Assembly: GCA_963921795.1 (NCBI GenBank)
Contig: OY997643.1
Location: 9,393,033 to 9,457,032, forward strand
Source of the DNA: Nannobrachium achirus
Taxonomy: Eukaryota > Chordata > Actinopteri > Myctophiformes > Myctophidae
Reading direction: 5' to 3'
Length of the DNA: 64,000 bases
The translations under genes and the position numbers were made by a program. This document shows, in pieces, positions 55,406 to 64,000 of this stretch. Below the pieces are notes generated by a model. The model was not told where the DNA came from and ran no database searches. It worked only from the letters and a program-made list of their open reading frames with translations. The stretch's first letter is position 1; every line of letters begins with the position of its first letter.

Positions 55406-56243
55406 CGTGTGTGTGTGTGTGTGTGTACGCCCCGGACTCATTTTTGAAGCTTGTGATTGGCTGAACCGGACGTAGGGAGCGCTCCGTTGTAGTCACTTGG
55501 ACCGCGCGAGGTGCACCAAAACCCAATTATCATGGCGTTTATCGTGCGCTTGCCCAGGCCGTAAATATAACGATTGCATTCACCACGGCTTCGTAACTCG
55601 CGCGGCGCTCCGCCGGCCGCTTGCAATGTCGTGGACAATAACTGAAAACGAGCGCTCTTTGCCGTTTCCATCCATCTTTCCCAGTTGGATCCATAATCAC
55701 GCGGCACTGCACTGTCTGACTGACAGACGAGGAGTTCATTTCATCGTATATTTTTGTTTTAAAGACTTTATATTGACATTGGTTTAAAAAAAGGCGTTGA
55801 AAAGCCGGCTATACAACGACTACACCCAGACAAATAGCTTAATGATCGGATGGCTATTGGAATCATTTTACACCAATATTTCGAGATCAGTTCTGCAACG
55901 TGGAGTTGTTTTTTTAAAGAAATGTTTATTGAAATATGGATTAAATCTAATTGTCTAAATTCGGTGTAAATATAAACGTTGATACGGCGACTATAATTAG
56001 TTGGCTAAATCTCGGCTAGATCTAAACTATACTTAATAATGATCAACGGATATTATAATTATGTTAGTCCAATATTAGGAGATCAGTTAAGCACCTTACT
56101 GTTGTTTTTTTTAATAAATTGTTATCGAATCATGGAATAAATTGCAAAGTATATTTTCGGTGTGAATATAACCGGAATCTAGCCGGGTGAAATTAAGGCT
56201 AAAAAAAAACTAGTCGTGTAAAAAACGACTATTGCTCAGTGGG
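54936..56243. mobile_element. CCCAGTAAGCA-type element with 2-bp TSD, copy 2
   Basis: A complete 1308-bp copy with TA duplicated (54934-54935, 56244-56245). It is near-identical to copy 1 apart from a few substitutions, GT-tract length and the absence of the nested 737-bp palindrome, so one or both moved very recently. It contains the tRNA-like relic (55152-55220, minus), the GT tract (55326-55425), and the same open frames as copy 1 (e.g. 55438-55707, minus). Confidence 0.85.
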
Positions 56244-56376
56244 TAGGACATGTGATCCTAAATGGAAAATGTTGCTTCTTATGAAAGAAATAACAACCAC
56301 TGCATATTATTTTGAGGTAGGAAAGACGTTTTTACCCCGAAATTCTCCTTTAAATGAAGGTTAAAATCACACCTAC

Positions 56377-56511
56377 CTGTAGATGGATTGTAGGCGTTGC
56401 CGATGTTGGTGAAGACTCTCTTATAGACCAGAGTGGTCTCAGAACTAAATGGACCAACATATGTACTACCACTAATACCCAACCCAGCAGAGAAGGCCAC
56501 CTGTGGTTTGT
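56377..56511 (-). CDS. C1q gene 2, third-from-start exon (start of C1q domain)
   Basis: A 135-nt phase 1-1 exon between acceptor TGTTGACAG and donor GTAGGT. It encodes DKPQVAFSAGLGISGSTYVG, PFSSETTLVYKRVFTNIGNA and YNPSTG, the N-terminal strands of the C1q domain with the family hallmarks VAFSA and VFTNIGNAYNPSTG. It splices in frame to 51995-52281. Confidence 0.9.
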
Positions 56512-56605
56512 CTGTCAACACAGGAACATGAAACAACTGTTAATAATACAAAACAATTCATTATGATAAACACTCAAACCTTACAATATATACTTCATTA
56601 TACCA

Positions 56606-56677
56606 AAAATAGCAGATCTACAAGCTCACAATACGTTGCAGTGCAACACATTACAGGATTGTAGATCTGCTAATTTT
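56606..56677. repeat. Hairpin repeat, imperfect
   Basis: AAATAGCAGATCTACAAGCT pairs with GATTGTAGATCTGCTAATTT across an inner stem around GTTGCAGTGCAAC. Confidence 0.75.
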
Positions 56678-56820
56678 GCTACTAGGCCTATAAAGGAAAA
56701 TGTGTTGCAGGGGGCTGTTTCACTGGACTTTCTGCCCCCTAATAACCAGTACCTTACATTCAACTATCATATATCTATAAACCATTCTATAGTTTCAATA
56801 AGGGCACTGTAGTAGGATCT

Positions 56821-59556
56821 ATTGTTACATTCTATTGTTAACACTTCATGAATATTCAGTAGGCTTACAGATATTGTTACATTATATTGTTATAACTTCA
56901 TGAATATTCAGTAGGCCTACAGATAGTGTTACATTATATTGTTATAACTTCATGAATATTCAGTAGGCCTACAGATAGTGTTACATTATATTGTTATAAC
57001 TTCATGAATATTCAGTAGGCCTACAGATAGTGTTACATTATATTGTTATAACTTCATGAATATTCAGTAGGCCTACAGATAGTGTTACATTATATTGTTA
57101 TAACTTCATGAATATTCAGTAGGCCTACAGATATTGTTACATTATATTGTTATAACTTCATGAATATTCAGTAGACCTACAGATAGTGTTACATTATATT
57201 GTTATAACTTCATGAATATTCAGTAGGCCTACAGATAGTGTTACATTATATTGTTATAACTTCATGAATATTCAGTAGGCCTACAGATAGTGTTACATTA
57301 TATTGTTATAACTTCATGAATATTCAGTAGACCTACAGATAGTGTTACATTATATTGTTATAACTTCATGAATATTCAGTAGGCCTACAGATATTGTTAC
57401 ATTATATTGTTATAACTTCATGAATATTCAGTAGGCCTACAGATATTGTTACATATTGTTATAACTTCATGAATATTCAGTAGACCTACATATATTGTTA
57501 CATTATATTGTTATAACTTCATGAATATTCAGTAGGCCTACAGATATTGTTACATTATATTGTTATAACTTCATGAATATTCAGTAGGCCTACAGATATT
57601 GTTACATATTGTTATAACTTCATGAATATTCAGTAGGCCTACAGATATTGTTACATTATATTGTTATAACTTCATGAATATTCAGTAGGCCTACAGATAT
57701 TGTTACATTATATTGTTATAACTTCATGAATATTCAGTAGGCCTACAGATATTGTTACATTATATTGTTATAACTTCATGAATATTCAGTAGGCCTACAG
57801 ATAGTGTTACATTATATTGTTATAACTTCATGAATATTCAGTAGGCCTACAGATAGTGTTACATTATATTGTTATAACTTCATGAATATTCAGTAGGCCT
57901 ACAGATATTGTTACATTATATTGTTATAACTTCATGAATATTCAGTAGGCCTACAGATATTGTTACATTATATTGTTATAACTTCATGAATATTCAGTAG
58001 GCCTACAGATAGTGTTACATTATATTGTTATAACTTCATGAATATTCAGTAGGCCTACAGATAGTGTTACATTATATTGTTATAACTTCATGAATATTCA
58101 GTAGGCCTACAGATATTGTTACATTATATTGTTATAACTTCATGAATATTCAGTAGACCTACAGATATTGTTACATTATATTGTTATAACTTCATGAATA
58201 TTCAGTAGGCCTACAGATAGTGTTACATTATATTGTTATAACTTCATGAATATTCAGTAGGCCTACAGATAGTGTTACATTATATTGTTATAACTTCATG
58301 AATATTCAGTAGACCTACAGATAGTGTTACATTATATTGTTATAACTTCATGAATATTCAGTAGGCCTACATATATTGTTACATTATATTGTTATAACTT
58401 CATGAATATTCAGTAGGCCTACAGATATTGTTACATATTGTTATAACTTCATGAATATTCAGTAGACCTACAGATATTGTTACATTATATTGTTATAACT
58501 TCATGAATATTCAGTAGGCTTACAGATATTGTTACATTATATTGTTATAACTTCATGAATATTCAGTAGGCCTACAGATAGTGTTACATTATATTGTTAT
58601 AACTTCATGAATATTCAGTAGGCCTACAGATAGTGTTACATTATATTGTTATAACTTCATGAATATTCAGTAGGCCTACAGATAGTGTTACATTATATTG
58701 TTATATCTTCATGAATATTCAGTAGGCCTACAGATAGTGTTACATTATATTGTTATAACTTCATGAATATTCAGTAGACCTACAGATATTGTTACATTAT
58801 ATTGTTATAACTTCATGAATATTCAGTAGACCTACAGATATTGTTACATTATATTGTTATAACTTCATGAATATTCAGTAGGCCTACAGATAGTGTTACA
58901 TTATATTGTTATAACTTCATGAATATTCAGTAGGCCTACAGATAGTGTTACATTATATTGTTATAACTTCATGAATATTCAGTAGACCTACAGATAGTGT
59001 TACATTATATTGTTATAACTTCATGAATATTCAGTAGGCCTACAGATATTGTTACATTATATTGTTATAACTTCATGAATATTCAGTAGGCCTACAGATA
59101 TTGTTACATATTGTTATAACTTCATGAATATTCAGTAGACCTACAGATATTGTTACATTATATTGTTATAACTTCATGAATATTCAGTAGGCCTACAGAT
59201 ATTGTTACATTATATTGTTATAACTTCATGAATATTCAGTAGGCCTACAGATATTGTTACATTATATTGTTATAACTTCATGAATATTCAGTAGGCCTAC
59301 AGATATTGTTACATATTGTTATAACTTCATGAATATTCAGTAGGCCTACATATATTGTTACATATTGTTATAACTTCATGAATATTCAGTAGGCCTACAG
59401 ATATTGTTACATTATATTGTTATAACTTCATGAATATTCAGTAGGCTTACAGATATTGTTACATTATATTGTTATAACTTCATGAATATTCAGTAGGCCT
59501 ACAGATATTGTTACATTATATTGTTATAACTTCATGAATATTCAGTAGGCCTACAG
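56821..59556. repeat. 52-bp satellite array, about 52 units
   Basis: The unit is TGTTATAACTTCATGAATAT, TCAGTAGGCCTACAGATAGT, GTTACATTATAT. Each unit contains the 10-bp palindrome TGAATATTCA and the palindrome TAGGCCTA. Two main variants (AGATAGTG and AGATATTG) occur in clusters, TAGACCTA replaces TAGGCCTA in a subset, and several units are 47 bp (TTACATATTG instead of TTACATTATATTG). GTAGGATCTAT occurs at both edges. Lies in intron 2 of C1q gene 2. Confidence 0.98.
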
Positions 59557-61319
59557 TAGGATCTATCTATCGCGGGGGACAGCGTTCCCACACTTCTCTC
59601 ACCCCCCAAAAATAATTTGGGGGTAAAAATGCTTTTTGTTTTACATTTAAAAACAACAAATTTGTAACAACAGCATAACATTACATTGTGCGACTTCAAG
59701 AGCTAATCTCTCTATTGGTCGTGAACTCGTGATGACAATGCGCAGCTACAGTGAATGCTTTAATAACATCACTCTGTTTGAGACTGCATACAGAACGTGT
59801 GTCAGCTCTAATGTTCATCAGACAGCATGGACCTCCACTCCGGCTCTGGAAACAGAGCCCTGTTTGGCTTTACTAATTAACATATGTTTTATGACCATAT
59901 ATGGAGATTCCTATATTATCAATATAAAGGACATACCGGTATCTGGGAATATCCATATTTGGTAATGCCCAAATATGGGCAAGTTTTGACATAACATTGT
60001 TGACTATCATGCAGGGGTCTCCATAATTGGTCGCATTATTGCGACCGAAGGTCGCATTATACCCTGAAAAACCTCGTTGCTTGTCTGTCCGGCTGTACAG
60101 GAAGTGATGTCACGTGTTTTTCAGTACAGGAAGTGATGTCACGTGACATCACCTTTATGCCCATATATGAGTCATTATGTACCACATCACTGTGACTCAC
60201 TGTCACTCTGTGCCACATCACTGCTCTGAAGTTGATTGCATGACAAAGCGAAAGTTGATCACAGTGATGTGGTACAGAATGACTCATATTATGGGCATAA
60301 AGGGTCACGTGACATTGTACAGAAAATGGAGGCCGAAAATGAGAATGTTAGGGTACCCCCTTATGCCCATATATGGAGATCCACAGGCATCAAACCAAGG
60401 CCCTAACTCACCAAGACCCTGCTTGGCATTACTTACGTACGTTTTATGCCCATATATGGAGTTTCCTATATTGTCAATATTAAGGACATTATTAAGGATA
60501 TTATGTTATCAATATTAAGGACATAATATGGGCGGTGTGTTCCTCCCTCTGCGTCATCAGCGCCCACACTCTAGGTGGGGTTGGCGATAGGGCCTTTCTG
60601 TGTGGAGTTTGCATGTTCTCCCCGTGTCTCCTAGGGTTGATACCCTCACAAAAACATGAACAAACTCCCCCCAGAATGACAACAACTAGAATCGTCAGAG
60701 AAACGCTGTGGTTGGCCAGATGGCCAAGAATTGGCGCGACGGTCGCATGTCACCCTGAGGTCGCATGTCACCCTGAGGTGTCTTACTAGTGAGTAACTGT
60801 TCCCATATACATCACTGGCCAGATGGCCAATGTCACCCTGAGGTGTCATAGAGGCCCTCATTTATCAATGGAGTGTAAAAAGCAACGTATTGTTTTCCCC
60901 CTAAATATTTGTGTACGGCAACATTGAAGTGGCATGTATGAACACATCCTAAACTAGAGCTGGGAGCAGTTTTTCGTCCGCCCCGAATCGACGTCCGAGA
61001 ATTAATCATTAAAATGCGTCCGACCCTTACATTTCCCACCGCTTTTCCCCCTTCTTCTTTTTCTTGAGGAAGCCGCGGATTAAACTGACTATAGTCTAGC
61101 AAACGTATTCTTATGTTCAGAGCACACAGCTTGCCTGCTTGTTACCCTTAATATGAATATTAAACCACACTGTGGCTTGTGAAAGTGTTAAAATAGTAAA
61201 ATGTAAATAGTAGGCCTATGTCGATTATTAAATAATATAAATAGTAACTGCACGACCGTCTGGTCTGACTACAGTGACTCGTTGCACAGCACACTCATCC
61301 TGCAGGTTTCTCCGTCTGG
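59557..61319. repeat. Gene-free interval with foldback hairpin
   Basis: 60139-60312 forms a long imperfect hairpin: GTGACATCACCTTTATGCCC mirrored by GGGCATAAAGGGTCACGTGAC, and ACCACATCACTGTGA by TCACAGTGATGTGGT. CCATATATGGAG-type motifs recur at about 59898, 60367 and 60456. GTCGCATGTCACCCTGAGG is duplicated near 60743-60780, and GGCCAGATGGCCAA occurs twice (60714, 60819). No exon seen. Confidence 0.5.
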
Positions 61320-61420
61320 AAAATAGCTGATCTGCAAGCTCAAAATGCACCGCGGATGCGAGGCGCTTAGTCCTGAAACATGACGGTCGTTGAGAGCTTG
61401 TAGATCAACCACTTTTGGCA
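61320..61420. repeat. Hairpin repeat, expanded centre
   Basis: AATAGCTGATCTGCAAGCTC pairs with GAGCTTGTAGATCAACCACT, with a longer, poorly paired centre than other copies. Confidence 0.6.
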
Positions 61421-61770
61421 CGGAACACCGTATTTGAGAGTGCCAGTGCCTTGGGTCGGTTGGCCTGCCCCTCTTCATTGCCCCCAGCACTGCCTGATTA
61501 TTTATTAGTGTGTTAGCTATACATTTTGTAGTGGATACATGTGTCAGATAGTGAGAGAATGCTGCTCCGCATGTCTACAATGTAACAAAGTGGTATAAGA
61601 TGAATCCTACACCACCTCTGAACTTGAGGTGAGATCTGATCCTACCCTACGCCAACGTCAAAGTAACAATGCCTTGATAAATGCAGACATTTGCCTACAT
61701 TTCGTTGGACTTGGACGCCAAAAAATCTATCTGCACTACGTTGATAAATGTGAGAAAAATGGGTACTTAC

Positions 61771-61842
61771 TCCTCAGTTCCTCCACTTGGGTCTGTACGG
61801 TGGACACTTGGGTCTGTACGGTGGCCAGCTGAGCAAGGTGGG
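61771..61842 (-). CDS. C1q gene 2, exon 2 (coiled coil)
   Basis: A 72-nt phase 1-1 exon between acceptor TTATTTCAG and donor GTAAGT. It encodes HLAQLATVQTQVSTVQTQV then EELR. Two 7-residue units (VQTQVST, VQTQVEE) are also visible as a 21-nt DNA duplication, i.e. a heptad added to the coiled coil. The signal-peptide exon was not found up to 64000 and should lie further right. Confidence 0.8.
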
Positions 61843-61940
61843 CTGAAATAATACAACATGCATATATGAAATCATTCATTAATACTCACACAGGTAATAT
61901 TAACGTTAATTAACATTAAATTAAGTAATTTTCAACTCTC

Positions 61941-62080
61941 CTGTAAGGTTCCATTTGTACACTCTCAGAGTTACAGACCCATAAGGGTCCATTTGGTTGC
62001 ATTTGTACACTCTCAAAGTTACAGACCCATAAGGGTCCATTTGGTTGCATTTGTACACTCTCAGAGTTACAGACCCATAA
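61941..62080. repeat. 48-bp tandem repeat, 3 units, interrupted
   Basis: Units of GTACACTCTCAGAGTTACAG followed by ACCCATAAGGGTCCATTTGG. The third unit is broken by the element at 62081-62681 and resumes at 62682. Confidence 0.85.
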
Positions 62081-62681
62081 CCCAGTGAGCACTAGACCCC
62101 ATCTAGCCGTCTGGTTTCTGGTTAGACCTCATTTCAACCGGTTGAAATGAGGTCGAAACATAGACCAAATCTAGCCCATCGCAATTAATGCATTATTCTA
62201 CTATAGTCGATGAAAAAAACACATTTAATATAGACACCTGACTTTCAAATATTGGACTAAAATACTTTTAAGAGCCAATGATCAATATATGGTCTAGTTA
62301 GTTTTAGCCACGATGTATACGTTTATAGTTCAACCATATTTCACCGTCATGGTTTATACCATTTTTAAACCATTAATAATTTATATTGATGTTGTGCAAA
62401 TGTATCATTATCGGATGCTAATATTATGGATTAATTGATTAGATCTCACTGTTATAGCTAAATAATGGCATATATTGGTCTCAAAACCAAGAAATTGTGT
62501 TTTTTAACCCTGCCCTCATTTTTCACTACTTTCGGCGGCCGCTAAAGGCGAAATGTAGCCATTTAAATGACGTTGATACAATGTCTAGTCTATGTATAGA
62601 CGTTGAAAAAAATTGCCAATCTAAACCCTTGATAAACTAGTTTTAGCTAGACGTCATTTAGCCCTCAAATTGCTCGTTGGG
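62081..62681. mobile_element. 601-bp element of the CCCAGTGAGCA family, 2-bp TSD
   Basis: The ends CCCAGTGAGCACTAGACC and ...TGCTCGTTGGG are inverted. AA is duplicated (62079-62080, 62682-62683), and the neighbouring repeat units give the empty site ACCCATAAGGGTCC. It shares the subterminal GCGGCCGCTAAAGGCGAAAT segment with the element at 26767 (there GCCGTTAGCGGCCG in reverse). Confidence 0.85.
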
Positions 62682-63287
62682 AAGGGTCCATTTGGTTTCA
62701 AGACACTGTATACAGTATTGTTATTATCAGTCCAGAAGACACATTTTAGACCAATACAAATACTCAGTTGATGGAAGACTTGCTCAATTCTTCTGAAGTA
62801 CTTTGTCATGTAAAAGTACAAAAGTATTGGCATAAAAGTTTTTAAAAAGTAGTAAAAAGTATGCATTTCAAAACGTATTAAAATCATTTGCAAAAAGCCC
62901 AAGTATACTGTATAGAGGGCTGACGGGGTTAATGTATGTGTTGTATGTTCAATTACCTTTTACCCACAAATCGACATAGAACTGCACCTACAGAAAAAAA
63001 TAACAGATCTACAAGCTAACAATGGCGTGTAGGCTTTAACCATATAGCTTAGCAAAAAATAGCAGATCTACATACTAGCTCACCGTGTGCCACGTTGCAA
63101 CAACTGGGCTTGTAGATCTTTTATTTATTTATTATTATTTATTTTTTCATGCTCCAGACTTCAAACCTACTGCAAGTCGAGAGCCCCTTCCCAATTCGGG
63201 GTTTAGACACTATTAAGTGCAGGTTTCAAGTGCGATGACGTCACAGGGGCGCGCCGAGTGATGTCCTATTTTGTAGACCCCTTCAAA
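62682..63287. repeat. Gene-free interval with hairpin copies
   Basis: A lone hairpin arm (TAACAGATCTACAAGCTAAC) is at 63001-63020 and a full imperfect hairpin at 63058-63128. The rest is AT-rich, non-coding. Confidence 0.5.
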
Positions 63288-63640
63288 CCTACCCTTTGAA
63301 TGTGCACTATTCATTTAACTATTCATTTAACCTACCCTTTGAATGTGCACTATTCATTTAACTATTCATTTAACCTACCTTCTGAATGTGCACTATTCAT
63401 TTAACTATTCATTTAACCTACCTTCTGAATGTGCACTATTCATTTAACTATTCATTTAACCTACCTTCTGAATGTGCACTATTCATTTAACTATTCATTT
63501 AACCTACCTTCTGAATGTGCACTATTCATTTAACTATTCATTTAACCTACCTTCTGAATGTGCACTATTCATTTAACTATTCATTTAACACCCTTGGAAT
63601 GTGCACAATTCATTTAACACCTTTGGAATGTGCACTATTT
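63288..63640. repeat. 43-bp tandem repeat, about 7 units
   Basis: Units of GAATGTGCACTATTCATTTA followed by ACTATTCATTTAACCTACC; the last units shrink to about 28 bp. Confidence 0.95.
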
Positions 63641-64000
63641 TGGACACTTTAAGCACTTTGTTGGATAGTGGAGTCCCACAATGCAATGCTACCCCACGAT
63701 TCAACCCGGATCAAACTGAAAACAACCGAGCGTCCGCCATTGAAATTCCATCGCCTTAAACTTTTAGCACCAAAAGAGCTCTCTAATGCCCCTTTTTCAC
63801 TGAGCAAAACTTCTGGAAGTTTTGTCAAAAATGACGGCAATTTTGAAATTCACGCCATGATGGCAAAATACCTAGTAATTTTTGCTGAAAGTACCGTGAG
63901 AATACAAATTTCCCTTCTGTGAAAACGCATACCGTTATTTTTGACAGTTTTTTGACAAGCAGGTGCGTAAGGAGCCAATGATAACAGTTAAAGCATTGTA
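63641..64000. other. Gene-free interval at window end
   Basis: I see no exon. Open frames on both strands (63649-63922) have no recognisable similarity. The missing first exon of C1q gene 2 is not here. Confidence 0.3.

Noticed and set aside
55212-55526. 104-codon minus-strand frame
   Set aside because: Driven by the GT microsatellite inside the 2-bp-TSD element.
56821-59556. Regular 52-bp array resembling a CRISPR layout
   Set aside because: Whole units repeat without unique spacers and the sequence is eukaryotic; it is a satellite.

Overview
This window is nuclear DNA of a ray-finned (teleost) fish. The evidence is phase-matched exons of a fish-type NLR (NLRC3-like) gene, two C1q-domain genes, a fish-type tRNA-derived SINE, CR1/L2/Jockey-group LINEs, and very many hAT, piggyBac-like, Harbinger-like and foldback DNA transposons. 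Unique host coding sequence is a small fraction; most of the window is nested repeats. Everything here was read by eye from the sequence with no database search.

Layout. 1-3271: right-hand part of a giant palindromic (foldback) element with a SINE at its centre. 3.9-21.2 kb: a segmentally duplicated array carrying nine near-identical 105-nt exons on the minus strand. Each encodes a 35-residue RAESPTPSCVSVKSD-type peptide in phase 2-2, so all are mutually splice-compatible. They are separated by two alternating intron types (A and B) made of hAT debris, CT-rich and GACA microsatellites, a TTAA-flanked element and a LINE 3' end. 21.2-25.0 kb: LINE fragments and a small inverted-repeat element. 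25250-25397: the probable start-codon exon of the same NLR gene, so this gene reads right to left and its NACHT/LRR part should lie left of position 1. 26.4-36.2 kb: palindromic elements nested in one another, including a 2-bp-TSD element with termini CCCAGTAAGCA and a 3.9-kb element with ~700-bp inverted repeats and remnants of a protein gene. 38.1-40.7 kb: a plus-strand C1q-type gene with three good exons whose final exon is not found. 41.2-42.5 kb: a possible LTR-retroelement fossil. 42965-48978: a second full copy of the giant foldback element with a 2.2-kb hAT-like element and a 184-bp MITE inserted. 49.2-52.0 kb: nested MITEs and a 43-bp minisatellite. 52.0-61.8 kb: a minus-strand C1q gene (last three exons seen) whose introns hold a near-identical second copy of the CCCAGTAAGCA element and a 2.7-kb satellite of 52-bp units. 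62-64 kb: more tandem repeats and another member of the 2-bp-TSD family.

How the parts relate. The only intact-looking host genes are innate-immunity genes: an NLR with an expandable N-terminal exon array, and two secreted C1q-like lectin/complement-type proteins in convergent orientation. The most unusual sequence signal is a ~60-70-bp hairpin with conserved outer arms (core GATCTACAAGC / GCTTGTAGATC) and inner arms that differ between loci yet stay self-complementary. It recurs at about 15 unrelated places, often near the middle of different transposons.
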